Assembly (NCBI RefSeq): GCF_022605725.1
Contig: NC_065563.1
Location: forward strand, 13,046,518 to 13,110,517
Direction of reading: 5' to 3'
Length of the DNA stretch: 64,000 nt
Origin: Anthonomus grandis grandis
Lineage: Eukaryota; Arthropoda; Insecta; Coleoptera; Curculionidae
In this document: piece by piece, positions 23,901 through 30,999 of the stretch
Layout: each line of letters opens with the position of its first letter
Position numbering within the stretch: the first letter of the stretch is position 1
Position numbers and translations under genes: made by a program
Notes under the pieces: model-generated
The model's input: the letters and a program-made list of their open reading frames with translations, nothing else
Databases searched by the model: none
Told to the model about the DNA's origin: nothing

Positions 23901-26900
23901 TGTTTTTCGTCCATATTATGCAATCTAATGACGCTGTTTTTATACTAAATATTTATATATAAAATTATATCAAAATTAAATAAACAGTGTTATCAAATTA
24001 AATATTAAATATGTATTTTCTGCAGAAACATCGTTTTTCGTTAAAAAAACCCTTAGCCCCCCACCCACCCCAAACATTTGCCCAGTAAGAAATTCTTTTG
24101 AAAAATCACTGTTTTTCTATATAATATCTAATATAATAGCACTGTTTTTATATTAAATATTTATTAAGATACATATATATAATTATATTAAAATTAAATA
24201 AATAAATTGTGTTATTAGATTGGATATTAACGACGAAAGCAGCTGTTATTCATGTGAATTGTTTTGGAAAACATTGATTTTTGAAAAGAATTTTTTACTG
24301 ATAAGTTGTGTGGGGTGGGTGGGGGGCTAAGGGTAGACTTAATGAAAAACGTTTTTTTTTGCAGAAAATAATTGCCTTAGAGAAAAAACTTTATAATTTA
24401 CTAAGGAAATAAAAAAAATCCCTTTCAAAAAGTTTGATTTCATAAAAACTATATAAAGCTTTTTATGCTGTATATAAGTGATTAGAAATAAAGAATAATA
24501 TAAATTATAGTTAATTTTCTGTAACCTGAAAGAGTAGAATTTTTTTCTTTTAAGGCAATTATTTTATGCAATAAAAACGTTTTTCATCAACACTACCCTT
24601 ACACCCCCCACCCACCCCAAACAACTCACCAGTAAAAAATTCTTCTGCAAAATCCATATTTTTCAACATGATACATATGGACCAGAGAAGTTCTTGTTTT
24701 ATGTTATACAGTATATTTGAGGGGTTCCATCCCAAAACTTGCCTTCTCCATATTGGGTAAAATTTCACAATTGGCAAAAAACGTTTTAGAAGATTTTCAA
24801 ATACAAATTTAATATATATGGATTTACTATAATCATTTGTGTGCTAATTTTAGCATTCATTTAAATCCTGTTTATTTAATTTCCATAAAATTTATTAAAA
24901 CAATATGGACAAGACCAGTTCTGGCATGACCTCCTTCGCAAAATTCATTATTTTCAGTTTCTTCGTTCTTATTACAGAAAACATTCTCTTTTCCGATGAG
25001 TCGACATTGATGCTGAACGGCGAAGTAATTCGTCAAAATTGCCTTTTATTGAGCACAATTTGAGGGTATTGGGTACAAGGCCCCACTCAACACCCAGAAA
25101 AAGTAAATGTTTTGGGCAGGAATTCTAGGTCAGCAAGTTATAGCCTCGATTTTCTTCGAAGAAAATTGAAATGGAGCAAGGTATTTACAGTTTTTACAAG
25201 AAGAACTAATTCCAAATCTAGCTGTTCTAATCCATGATCCAACAGAAGCTGATATGCCGAATATAAACATCTGGTTTCAGCAAGATGATGCGCCTCTATA
25301 TGCGAAATTATCTGAATACAATTTTTTAGGCTTATTGGCAGGAGAGGGCCTTTTGAACGGCCACCAAGATAGCCCGATTTGACTGTGCTGGATTTTTGGG
25401 GATATTTGAAATCCAAAAGCCGGCAAATATTGAGAAGCTGAAAACTAGAATAAGGCAGGAGTGTCGAAACATTTCTCCAGAAGGCATAAGAAACGTTAAT
25501 CAAAATGAATTAGTAGTACGTTTAGGGCCTTGCCAAATAGTAAATGGTTTACATTTTAAACACTTATTAAACAAAAAAATTTAAAGGAACCCTCTTTAAG
25601 TTTATGAAATTAGTTATCTTTAACGTCCTGTATCTTAAAAAGCAATCGAATAAAGGTATGGCATGTGATACATCAAAATGTTTGGAATTTTGTGCAGAAT
25701 CCAAAATCCCCGCCTACATGGCACACCCTGTATAAAAACTTTTTATTATAAAAAATGCGCAACTTACAATCTCAATTGACGTGTCCGAGCGTTTTTCTGA
25801 ATACGCTTCCATTTATTTTTTATCGAATTTATTCGTTTATAAGTTACAGACTCGCACTGTATAAATTTTCTGCAAAAACATCGTTTTTCGTCGATGCAAC
25901 CCTTAACCCCCCCACCCACCCCAAACATTTGCCCGGTAAGAAATTCTTTGGAAAAATCACTGTTTTTCGTTTATAATATCCAATCTAATAGCACTGTTTT
26001 TGTATTAAATAATTATAAGTATACATATACATAATTATATTAAATTTAAATAAATAAATTGTGTTATTAGATTGGATATTAACGACGAAAGCTGTTGTTA
26101 TTCATGTGTATTACTTTGGAAAACATTGATTTTTTAAAGGAATTTCTTACTGATAAGTTGTGTGGGGTGGGTGGGGGGGGTAAGGATAGGGTTAATGAAA
26201 AAAGGGGTTTTTGCAGAAAATAATTACCTTAGAGGACAAAAATCGTGTTTTACTAAGGAAATTCAAAAAAATACTATTCAAAAAGATTGATTGGATAAAA
26301 ACTATACGAAGTTTTCCATGTACACAACAGGGATCTAAGTGATCCTAAGTAATCTTTTGTGACTAAGGATCTATCCAAATGATTAGAAATAAAAAGTAAT
26401 ATAAATTACAGTTAATTTTCTGGAACCTGAGAGAGTAAATTATTTAATTTTTTTTTCTTTTAAGGCAATTACTTTATGCAAAAAAACGTTTTTTATCAAC
26501 AATACCCTTACCCCCCCACCCACCCCAAACATTTGCCTAGTAAGAAATTCCTTTGAAAAATAATTGTTTTTCTATAATATCATTATGAAAATGTAAATAC
26601 GTTAATTATTCTCCTAGTTTTTGTACAATTTTATTAGTATTCTGTAAAAGTTGATTCGTAGGGTTTCTTTAGGGTTCTACTGACGTTTGGTTTATTATTT
26701 TTATCTTCATTGTTTTTGCCCAAAGAGACCAATAATTTTAGGAGAATACCGACAATCAAAGCAATCAAGTATACAAATTGTTCACGAACAAGCACATGAT
26801 AAACTTCATCTAGAAAGTAACAGAATGATAGTTTTAATCCTGGGAATAAAATCTGGTTATACAATCCACGGAGGACGAAGGGCAAGTCACCAAAGCTCCA

Positions 26901-28720
26901 GAACGACTGGGAAGGTCCATTCAATGTGGTCACCAGAGTCAACGACGTGGTGTACCGCGTATCCAGCGACATCCGACAACGAAGATGATGAAAATTGTAA
27001 ACATCGTCCGGCTAGCGCCCTACCATGACTCAGGTGGTCCCATGTTTGATCGGGACGATCAAACTTGAGAGGAGAGCAGTATTATGAAAATGTAAATACC
27101 AGAGTCGTTAAGTTATTCAAGGATGTTACTATAACAGGAAACTCAGAGGTGGTGGTTAATGCTACAACTGGAGGAAAAGAGGGAGAAACTGATTTGATTG
27201 AGTCAAGGAATTTTTCCAGCCAAGACCTTATCTACGCAGAAGAAATCTACTGTTTTGGTTCGAATGGTAAATTTAAAAGGATATAATCAACACCAAGAGA
27301 CCTGCTGTATCCTCATAAGGCTTTGAGTTCAACCTTAGTCTCGGCATGGTGCTCTACCCAACTTTTTCTTTTTTTACTACTTCGAAAAATAAACATCTAT
27401 AGTAAATACAGAGATAAGAGTTAAGCCCTAAACTAACAATTTCCAGTAAAAAAGCCCAATAAAAAAATTATTTTTTTTTTGGTCGAAAATCGAAAGGGGT
27501 GTATACTCACGAAAAATTTCGAAAAAATGATTTTTATTTTTTTCTAAATTAACTGTGAGTCTGAGAACTTTTTGTTTCAAACAAAAGTTCTCAGGAATAT
27601 TACGAGGTATCCGTATGTCAAAACGAATCGGTTTTAGCTATCATAGAATCGGAAAAAAATTAGAAAAAACTATAAAACATAAATATCAAATTATCATGAG
27701 CCTTATGGCAAAATTTAAATTTTTTATTTTTCTATCCTGTACTACTTCAGAGTACCTTTAAAAAAGGTTATTACCAATTTGACTCTAAAATGAATAGAAA
27801 CCCTATTTCTTTGCAATTTTCGATTTTCGAACAAAATCCGGGGTCAAAATGACCATTTTTTCAAAATATGCTCCGAATTCAAAATTTGTTTTTTCTGCTT
27901 AAAGACCATTCAAAAACTAGTAAAAAAGCTTTATGACAAATTTTTCCACGATTCGTACGAGTCTCACAATCTAAAGAGAAAGATCAGGTCCCATAAGAAG
28001 CAATGTATTAGGATAGGAAAAAGTGATTTGTTTCTTGTTTTTTTTTAATTTTTATTTTAAAAGGCAATTATAATAAAAAAAAATTAAAGGAAAAAAAAAC
28101 GAACAATATACTAACAATATACTCTTATTATATACAAACGAACAACAATACTCTTACCCCAAACATTTACCCAGTAAAAAATTCCTTTGAAAAATCACTA
28201 TTTTTCGTTCATAATATCCAATCTAATAGCACTGTTTTTGTATTAAATAATTATTAATATATATAATTATATCAAATTTAAATAAACAAATTGTGTTATT
28301 AGATTAAATATTAACGACGAAACCGGCTGTTATTCTTGCGTATTATTTTGGAAAACAATTTCTTACTGGTAAGTTGTGTGAGGTGGGTGGGGGGAACATT
28401 GGAGTTCACCGAGGTAAGATAGCGTTCTTGGTTCATTGCTCTATATACTTTATACATCACAAATTACAAGAATAAATGCTGATGAACAGTTTACGAGATA
28501 TACACATTTGAAAATAGCCTTTTTTTGAAACTTTTAACTGCTTATATCTATAAACTATGGCAATGCATTACTATATACAGGACCTTATTTAAAATTCCCA
28601 AACTATCGAAAATGGAGTTAACTCACCGACCGTCACCAGTTGTCCCTCCTTCGCCAAACAAAAATAATTATAAGCGACGAACGCGAGCAAAACGATCACA
28701 TTCCGTACCACGATTTTCAT
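2775..28720 (-). CDS. Ionotropic glutamate receptor, kainate type, complete 15-exon gene
   Basis: Ligand-gated cation channel subunit of the insect kainate/GluRII-like group, acting at the postsynaptic membrane. Exons 5'->3' on the minus strand: 28720-28627, 22803-22666, 22608-22412, 22358-22189, 16057-15913, 15861-15766, 15666-15499, 15447-15233, 15178-15001, 8377-8151, 8093-7956, 7901-7738, 4019-3747, 3314-3052 and 2999-2775. The total is 2691 nt, or 896 residues plus stop, the usual length for the family. Domain order: signal peptide (about 1-23), amino-terminal domain (about 30-395), ligand-binding S1 (about 400-515), M1 (521-541), pore loop M2 (570-588), M3 with STYTANLAAFLT (609-620), S2 (about 640-770), M4 (788-812), Ser-rich cytoplasmic tail. 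Ligand contacts expected from vertebrate receptors are present: R482, S650-T651 and E702. The Q/R site is a genomic Gln (Q582). N-X-S/T sites include N80, N205, N263 and N386. All junctions are in phase. I cannot name the paralogue (GluRII subunit or central kainate subunit) without a phylogeny. Confidence 0.95.
3052..3314 (-). CDS. Glutamate receptor exon 14 (end of S2 and M4)
   Basis: Residues 735-822. VNAAILTLRETGKI and KEKWW end S2. M4 is about 788-812 (VGGVFIVLGAGLGLAFLLAI). The donor GTAAGC follows DEH. Confidence 0.95.
3338..3660 (+). pseudogene. Mariner-like transposase fragment in intron 13
   Basis: Plus-strand translation in shifting frames gives APPVRNNLDNIF, then GRGPLE-stop-PPR-PPDLTPLDFFL-stop-GYL. 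This is the C-terminal region of an insect mariner-like/DUF4817 transposase (family motif RSPDLTPLDFFLWGYLK). Both Trp codons of the motif are now stops. It is a dead remnant with no visible terminal repeats. Confidence 0.75.
3747..4019 (-). CDS. Glutamate receptor exon 13 (S2 ligand-binding lobe)
   Basis: Residues 644-734. GGSTQSFF supplies S650-T651 and AFLMES supplies E702, both expected agonist contacts. It ends SYGIGMPL-(G). The acceptor is AAATAAG, and the two-base start completes Gly644. Confidence 0.95.
4145..7460. repeat. 388-400-bp satellite array in intron 12, about 8 copies
   Basis: Tandem units with landmark starts near 4624, 5011, 5401, 5791, 6191, 6579 and 6979 (spacing 388-400 bp). 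Two monomer types interleave: type A carries the TTTTTAAAAACTTCAAATTTG segment, and type B carries GTTGCAATTTATGTTTC with GGCC(A/G)TTGAACC. The outermost unit (4145-4460) is distinct. The plus strand here is the reverse complement of the arrays at 10.56 and 19.34 kb, which belong to the same family. Short open frames inside it are repeat artefacts. Confidence 0.95.
7475..7565 (-). repeat. tRNA-derived SINE head or tRNA pseudogene
   Basis: The minus strand contains GGTTCAATTCTC, an RNA polymerase III B-box-like sequence (GGTTCRANTCC consensus), preceded by CTTGGCTGCGACCCGATGGTTA. That arrangement resembles a tRNA-derived SINE head. No acceptor-stem pairing is evident, so it is not called as a functional tRNA. 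Confidence 0.4.
7738..7901 (-). CDS. Glutamate receptor exon 12 (M3 gate)
   Basis: Residues 589-643. M3 reads WWFFSLIMTSTYTANLAAFL, including the nearly invariant SYTANLAAF gate (here with T610 inserted as STYTANLAAF), then SPIKDVEGLANQ at the start of S2. Confidence 0.96.
7956..8093 (-). CDS. Glutamate receptor exon 11 (pore loop M2)
   Basis: Residues 543-588. NPHPCNPNPEE precedes the re-entrant loop, whose selectivity segment is FMTQGCDILP. Q582 is the unedited Q/R position, so the channel is predicted to be calcium-permeable. Most relatives have Gln where this protein has T581. Confidence 0.95.
8151..8377 (-). CDS. Glutamate receptor exon 10 (S1 end and M1)
   Basis: Residues 468-542. CDLTITEERS holds T477 and the carboxylate-binding R482, then IDFSAPFMNLGI. 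The M1 helix is about 521-541 (WTVWIYTITLFLVLSIVILVI). Confidence 0.96.
8591..8880. mobile_element. MITE with about 60-bp terminal inverted repeats
   Basis: The left end TACAGGGTGTCCCAAAAGTA continues to GGGCGCTAGA at 8640-8649. The right end (8820-8880) is its reverse complement with a few mismatches and one short indel. TA dinucleotides flank both ends. The non-coding interior holds TGACCTTGAACTTGACCTTC. The TA target and TACAGGGTGT ends suggest a non-autonomous Tc1/mariner-type element, inserted in intron 9 of the receptor. Confidence 0.8.
8928..9060. repeat. Dispersed repeat family copy
   Basis: The segment GTTTACAAGAGGAAGAAAATTTCGG ... CATTACACCTCAAATAT recurs with changes at about 23770-23890 and 38897-39005. 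Sequence just beyond it (9090-9190) recurs at 45385-45480. No coding content or termini could be defined. Confidence 0.6.
9463..9578. repeat. Possible short MITE
   Basis: TATAGGGGCCACACAAC at the left and GTTGTGAGACACCCTGTATA at the right are imperfect inverted repeats about 115 bp apart. The right end matches the TACAGGGTG termini of other elements in this window. The imperfect pairing makes this tentative. Confidence 0.35.
9740..10560. repeat. Dispersed CCTGGAAGAAATC repeat cluster
   Basis: Repeated blocks have the order CAGGAACTCCTGGATTCAAC, GCCTGGAAGAAATC, AATAAAATTAAACAAGAAAA and GCGTAAAGCGACGATTTTCA. The same blocks recur at 14500-14810 and 16080-18790. No coding potential is seen. Confidence 0.75.
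10560..12740. repeat. 399-bp satellite array in intron 9, about 5.4 copies
   Basis: The landmark GAACCACTGGGAATATTTTC recurs at about 10723, 11122, 11521, 11920, 12319 and 12718, an exact 399-bp period. It is homologous to the intron 12 and intron 4 arrays (shared GAACC(A/G)CTGGGAATATTTTC, TATAGTGTGATTC and AAGGCATGTTTT) but forms its own more uniform subfamily. Confidence 0.95.
12846..12976. promoter_or_regulatory. Cluster of TGACAG/CTGTCA hexamers
   Basis: Seven TGACAG or CTGTCA hexamers, plus several TGACA/TGTCA half-matches, fall within about 130 bp. The cluster sits between the 399-bp array and unique intron sequence. TGACAG is the core site of TALE homeodomain proteins (Meis/Homothorax, TGIF). 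Regulatory use is inference. A degenerate palindromic repeat is an equally simple explanation. Confidence 0.3.
13380..13740 (+). pseudogene. Unrecognised coding-like remnant
   Basis: Composition and codon texture here are more gene-like than the surrounding intron. Two plus-strand frames in series read KTAIPGGRSERILERASMEL, then FEEIKEVTLEEDYQPIFDKI and FACQKLREKLRAKS, separated by a stop or frameshift near 13590. A charged, helical gag-like or coiled-coil protein fragment is possible. I do not recognise the family. It lies on the strand opposite the receptor, within intron 9, so it is probably from a mobile element. Confidence 0.35.
13740..14500. other. Intron sequence, nothing recognised
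   Basis: Apart from scattered short open frames on both strands that show no family motifs, I see no gene, array or terminal repeat in this part of intron 9. Confidence 0.5.
14500..14810. repeat. CCTGGAAGAAATC dispersed repeat, two partial units
   Basis: Two successive partial units of the family described at 9740-10560: GCGTAAAGCGACGATTTTCA occurs near 14536 and a related GACCGTAAAGCGACGATTTTC near 14770. Confidence 0.7.
15001..15178 (-). CDS. Glutamate receptor exon 9 (S1 ligand-binding lobe)
   Basis: Residues 408-467. IGKPYLM and GNDRYKGFSMDLM match the S1 segment that frames the agonist site. It ends ...DLINR in phase 0 at GTGAGT, before a 6.6-kb intron filled with satellite and other repeats. 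Confidence 0.94.
15233..15447 (-). CDS. Glutamate receptor exon 8 (end of amino-terminal domain, start of S1)
   Basis: Residues 337-407 plus two bases. It contains IDGLTGKVLI, the family's DGLTG motif, a glycosylation site at N386, and the linker into S1. Confidence 0.93.
15499..15666 (-). CDS. Glutamate receptor exon 7 (amino-terminal domain)
   Basis: Exactly 56 codons, residues 281-336, containing ALQHDSMLLLAKAVN and GIKLMQQLKS, the end of the second lobe. It is bounded by a T-rich TTAAG acceptor and a GTAAAA donor. Confidence 0.92.
15766..15861 (-). CDS. Glutamate receptor exon 6 (amino-terminal domain)
   Basis: Exactly 32 codons, residues 249-280, starting DAHTLDY and containing the N263 glycosylation motif. 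The preceding intron is only 51 bp. Confidence 0.93.
15913..16057 (-). CDS. Glutamate receptor exon 5 (amino-terminal domain)
   Basis: Residues 200-248, beginning PLLKNITS and including RRIILDC, a conserved strand of kainate receptor amino-terminal domains. It follows a TTTCAG acceptor after a 6.1-kb intron and ends at GTAAGT. Confidence 0.93.
16080..18790. repeat. Cluster of CCTGGAAGAAATC repeats with a large inverted repeat
   Basis: Units of the 9740-10560 family fill this part of intron 4. From about 16270 to 17255 they run forward. From about 17760 to 18490 the same unit order appears as the reverse complement: for example the GGTGGCGTAAAGTGAC block at 16492 pairs with GTCACTTTACGCCACC at 18223, and the AAGCGGGGTTTACTGA block at 16657 pairs with its complement at about 18066. 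The spacer is about 500 bp. Forward units resume after 18500. A (CA)n tract lies at about 18369-18384. Confidence 0.8.
18830..19325 (+). pseudogene. Non-LTR retrotransposon reverse transcriptase fragment
   Basis: The plus strand encodes QAYANDLVIL (YADD box degraded to YAND), then WCLSRGLRINPKKAELLLFT, VRFLGIKLDPKLSWH, ACRRAFGNTWGLSPK and RIMRPLLTYGAIVW. These are the palm, thumb and connection motifs of a LINE of the Jockey/R1/LOA type. Stops and frameshifts interrupt it. It ends abruptly where the 19336 satellite array begins. An RNase H end of the same kind resumes after the array at 21759. Confidence 0.85.
19336..21756. repeat. 390-400-bp satellite array in intron 4, about 6 copies
   Basis: Tandem units with the landmark GGGAACCGCTGGGAATATTTTC near 19402, 19790, 20590 and 21370, with interspersed type B units (for example near 20170-20580). 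Monomer types and the unusual outermost unit (about 21440-21756) match the 4145-7460 array in inverted orientation. Confidence 0.95.
21759..21880 (+). pseudogene. RNase H C-terminal fragment of a LINE
   Basis: Plus-strand translation across a frameshift gives W-(I)PGHGGDEEADSLARLGSA, the conserved C-terminal RNase H segment (family form: PGHSGIEGNEKAD-LA). It sits immediately after the satellite array and is probably the far side of the LINE at 18830-19325, with the intervening part lost. Confidence 0.75.
22189..22358 (-). CDS. Glutamate receptor exon 4 (amino-terminal domain; GC donor)
   Basis: Residues 144-199 plus two bases. It contains LSLDWPKFVVVYEN and ends GPDY-(R). The exon ends AG and the intron begins GCAAGT, a GC-AG intron. 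Only this junction yields DYRPLLKNI with exon 5. The nearby GT (GTAACA) would put exon 5 out of frame. Confidence 0.9.
22412..22608 (-). CDS. Glutamate receptor exon 3 (amino-terminal domain)
   Basis: Residues 78-143. It contains N80 in an N-A-S glycosylation motif, the AIIGPKS loop typical of the family, and IPYFLTHW. The acceptor is TTCCAG and the donor GTAAGT. Confidence 0.93.
22666..22803 (-). CDS. Glutamate receptor exon 2 (amino-terminal domain)
   Basis: Residues 32-77. It starts after a TTTTCAG acceptor and ends at a GTAAGA donor in phase 1. It carries the first strand of the periplasmic-binding-protein-like domain (GAFVNEDQ). Confidence 0.93.
23162..23450 (+). pseudogene. Tc1-like transposase fragment in intron 1
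   Basis: The plus strand reads LTVRRRLNEVGLFGRVAVKK, PLISKKNRKDRLKFARDH, then after a frameshift NTVLLFSDESKF. These are the helix-turn-helix end and the first catalytic Asp segment (FSDES) of a Tc1-type DDE transposase. The rest is missing or unrecognisable and in-frame stops follow. It is dead, with no terminal repeats identified. Confidence 0.85.
23770..23890. repeat. Dispersed repeat family copy
   Basis: Diverged copy of the 8928-9060 repeat (CTGTTTACAAAAGGGAGA ... TTACACTTCAAATATTTGA), lying next to a G4-ended foldback element, as the 38897 copy does. Confidence 0.6.
24022..24367. mobile_element. Foldback element with G4-prone ends, copy 1
   Basis: The left arm has CCCCCCACCCACCCC and GTAAGAAATTC. 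The right arm has GAATTTTTTACTGATAAGTTGTG followed by GGGGTGGGTGGGGGGC. Inner arms ATCTAATA / TATTAGAT flank an AT-rich centre. The whole unit of about 345 bp is one imperfect inverted repeat with no coding capacity. A lone left-type arm (24560-24670) follows after a spacer. Confidence 0.85.
24560..24670. repeat. Single C-rich arm of the foldback family
   Basis: CCCCCCACCCACCCCAAACAACTCACCAGTAAAAAATTC matches the left arm of the foldback family. No partner right arm follows. Confidence 0.75.
24890..25585 (+). pseudogene. DUF4817/mariner-like transposase pseudogene in intron 1
   Basis: Plus-strand frames in series read ENILFSDESTLMLNGEV (first catalytic Asp), HSTPRKSK, LIHDPTEADMPNINIWFQQD, then GEGPFERPPR-stop-PDLT-LDF-WGYLK and LKTRIRQECRNISPEGIRNV, ending FKHLL. 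This order matches insect transposases of the Tc1/mariner-like group annotated with DUF4817. At least three frameshifts or stops break it. The terminal sequence GGCACACCCTGTATA at about 25725-25739 may be its 3' inverted repeat. Confidence 0.85.
25868..26215. mobile_element. Foldback element with G4-prone ends, copy 2
   Basis: Same architecture as copy 1: a C-rich left arm near 25908-25925 and GGGGTGGGTGGGGGGGG near 26164-26180. A spacer (26216-26480) and another left arm (26485-26590) follow. That spacer is nearly identical to 39496-39755. Confidence 0.85.
26684..27090 (+). pseudogene. Gypsy-type LTR retrotransposon pol 3' end
   Basis: The plus strand encodes KIWLYNPRRTKGKSPKLQND-WEGPFNVVTRVNDVVYR, then after a one-base shift RIQRHPTTKMMKIV and VRLAPYH, ending DRDDQT-stop. 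This is the GPY/F-containing C-terminus of a Gypsy integrase. A purine-rich tract (GAGAGGAGAGCAG, about 27068-27080) follows, as expected just upstream of a 3' LTR. No paired LTRs could be confirmed, and frameshifts show it is inactive. Confidence 0.85.
27090..28140. other. Intron 1 sequence, nothing recognised
   Basis: AT-rich sequence with poly(A)/poly(T) runs and short open frames lacking family motifs. The first 200 bp could be the remains of the Gypsy 3' LTR, but no partner copy is in the window. Confidence 0.45.
28150..28400. mobile_element. Foldback element with G4-prone ends, copy 3 (degenerate left end)
   Basis: The left end is shortened (ACCCCAAACATTTACCCAGTAAAAAATTCC). The right end is GGTAAGTTGTGTGAGGTGGGTGGGGGG near 28368-28393. 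Confidence 0.75.
28627..28720 (-). CDS. Glutamate receptor exon 1 (start codon, signal peptide)
   Basis: Encodes residues 1-31 plus one base. The start Met at 28720 is followed by a Lys/Arg n-region, a hydrophobic core (VIVLLAFVAYNYF) and a likely cleavage after CLA. An in-frame ATG 21 codons upstream (28783) would bury the signal peptide behind a charged stretch, so 28720 is preferred. The donor GTGAGT follows at 28626-28621. The junction rebuilds the VTVGAFVNEDQ start of the amino-terminal domain. Confidence 0.93.
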
Positions 28721-29110
28721 TTTGGCGCATTTTCCGCGGTACTTTCCTTCGAACGTTTCCAGGGAAAACGAGTCCACATACAACCGTCGACCGCTGGAGA
28801 AAAGTCTCTTGCGGAACGGGTTTGTTTCGGGATATGGATCTCTCCTGGCCCGATGCCCACATTCTGTGTGCCGCCGTTGTAGGAGTCGAAAATAGATTCG
28901 ATTCCTCGATTTGTTTTGTTGAAAACGTTCTCGATTTTAGAAGGGGGGGAGGGACACCAGCTGACTTTTTTTTAAATGATTTGCAAAAAATTCCGGAAAT
29001 TTGTTTGGAGTAATCGTTGTGATGGTTATTTCTAATTAAACTTACGTGAGTATTGACAATGTAATTCGTTCAGCGAGCTCCAGCATGTATAGAGTAAGAG
29101 ACTGAGAGTA
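28721..29110 (-). promoter_or_regulatory. Likely 5' UTR and promoter region of the glutamate receptor gene
   Basis: Upstream of the start codon the minus strand is less AT-rich to about 28900. A TCAGTC initiator-like hexamer reads at 29105-29100 (minus), but no DPE match stands at the required distance, and CAC|GTAAGT at 29048-29040 could be a 5' UTR splice donor. The exact start site cannot be fixed from sequence. Confidence 0.35.
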
Positions 29111-29214
29111 CCATGAAACAAAAATGTTTACGATTTACTGTACTGACCCATCTACTAGAGATTAAGTTTACTCACCGGGAAACCTCGGTCCCCTTGATTC
29201 AGTCATGCCAACAA

Positions 29215-30262
29215 CCATCAATATAGTTAACCCTATACCCTCCACCCCCCACACATTTTACCAGTAAGAAATTGATTTAAAAAATCATTGTTTTTCAAAA
29301 TTATACTCGCATAGATAACAGTCGGTTTCGTTGTTAATATCCAATCTAATAACACAGTTTGTTTATTTAAATTTAATACAATTATATCAGTGTCTACTTA
29401 TAAATATTTAATACAAAAACAGTGCTATTTGATTGGATAATATGAATGAAAAATAGTGATTTTTCAAAGGAATTTTTACTGGGTAAATAGTTGGGGTGGG
29501 TGGGGGGGTAAGGGTTGTTTTAAGGAAAAAAAATGTTTTTTTTTTAAAAAAAATTTTCTCAAACAATTATATTCTTCAAAAAACCCATTTTTTCATTAAT
29601 TCTACCCTTACCCCCCCCACCCACCCCACACAACTTACCAGTAAGAAATTGTTTACAAAAATCTTTGTATTTTAACATAATACGAATAAATAACAGCTGC
29701 TTTTGCCATTAATATCTAAATAACTAACACAGTTTGTTTATTTAAATTTGATATAATTATATATGTGTATATTAATAAATATGTAATACAAAAACAGTAT
29801 TATTAGATTGGATATTATAGACGAAAAATAGTGATTTTTCAAAGGAATTTCTTACTGGGTAAATGTTTGGGGTGGGTGGGGGGTGTAAGGGTTATGTTAA
29901 TGAAAAACAATGTTTTTTTTTTTAAAAGATTTTTTCTCAAACAATTATATTCTTCAATGAACCCGTTTTTTTTAATTAATTCTACCCTTACCCCCCCCCC
30001 CGCCCACCCCACACAACTTACCAGTAAGAAATTGTATGCAAAAATCTTTGTTTTCCTAAATAATACGCATGGATAACAGTCGCGTTTCGTTGTTAATATT
30101 CAATCTAATAACATAGTTTGTTTATTTAAATTTGATATAATTAAATATATGTATATTAATAATTATTTAATACAAAAACAGTGATTTTTCAAAGAAATTT
30201 TTTACTGGTTAAATGTTTGGGGTGGGTGGGGGGATAAGGGTTGTTTTAAGGAAAAACAATGT
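29215..30262. mobile_element. Three consecutive G4-ended foldback elements, copies 4-6
   Basis: Three back-to-back units of about 265-305 bp occupy about 29215-29518, 29597-29900 and 29985-30255. Each begins with a (CCCC)ACCC-type tract and GTAAGAAATTG and ends with GGGGTGGGTGGGGGG. Inner arms CCAATCTAATAACA and TATTAGATTGGATATT are retained in the first two. Spacing is regular, so the cluster behaves as a short tandem array of a foldback unit. Confidence 0.85.
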
Positions 30263-30354
30263 TTTTTTTTTTTAATTTTCTCAAACAATTGTATTCTTCA
30301 AAAAACCCATTTTTTCATTAATTCTACTCATTTTCATTAAAATAGGCGATTAGG

Positions 30355-30650
30355 TAATGACCAATGTCGAGACCAATGTAGAAAATACAATACTAACATC
30401 AGACGACCATAACATATCAGCGCAAGAAGGTGATCCCAAAAAACTGCAGTCAGTGGATTATGATGAAAGTAAATTTACATTACAATCTCTTAACCTAGTA
30501 TTTTATTAAATAAAAAAAATATTTTACAGGTTCTTTAGTTGAAAGTCCTGCTGATGATTCGGATCTAGATTCGAACTATATGCCTAAAGATGAAACTTGA
30601 CGAATAAAAAGAAAGAGAGAATTCCATGATTGTATACCTTCCCATTTTGG
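30355..30650 (+). pseudogene. Unrecognised acidic coding-like remnant, possibly two exons
   Basis: The plus strand reads MTNVETNVENTILTSDDHNI from 30358, through GDPKKLQSVDYDE to a possible donor (AAA|GTAAAT, about 30469). After a TTTTACAG acceptor near 30530 it continues SLVESPADDSDLDSNYMPKD and stops. The acidic D-S-D-L-D-x-N-Y segment resembles N-termini of several insect nuclear or transposon proteins, but I cannot assign a family. Confidence 0.35.
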
Positions 30651-30691
30651 TGCGTTATTAGTATTTTTTTATAGAATGTTTTGTAAAACTT

Positions 30692-30990
30692 AACTTTATT
30701 GCAGATTCAGACCACTGGACGCAGAAGCGGACAGGCTCAGGCAAAGAGGTTACTCAGTATGGCACACGGCAACCAAACGATCCAAGATGTGGGCATGGTG
30801 GAGGACGAACAACAGGGCAGACAACTCATGCTAAACCTGAGCCTGGAAACAACAAATTTACAGGCAAGCATAATAGGAATACAAACCTGTGTCCAACTGA
30901 TGAGAGAAGGACTGGCAAGAGGCAAAACCTTCGCAATTTTCACAGGAGACCAGGCTGCAACACTTGCACTATAACAGTTCGAGACTAAGT
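30692..30990 (+). pseudogene. LINE RNase H domain fragment
   Basis: The open frame 30699-30974 contains ASIIGIQTCVQLM and FAIFTGDQAATLAL. These match the A-E-x-x-A-I helix and the F-x-D-S-Q-A-A-L catalytic segment of LINE RNase H, with the catalytic Asp-Ser changed to Gly-Asp. Upstream sequence is out of frame. It is an isolated remnant. Confidence 0.65.
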
Positions 30991-30999
30991 CAAGGACTG

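Noticed and set aside
26634..26972. 112-codon minus-strand open frame with a hydrophobic stretch
   Set aside because: It is antisense to the Gypsy integrase C-terminal remnant, which explains its coding-like composition.
28525..29013. 162-codon plus-strand open frame
   Set aside because: It is antisense to the receptor signal-peptide exon and its 5' UTR. It has low-complexity stretches and no recognisable domain.
30699..30974. Intact host gene of 91 codons
   Set aside because: Its second half matches the LINE RNase H helix and catalytic segment, with the catalytic residues altered, so it is a transposon remnant.
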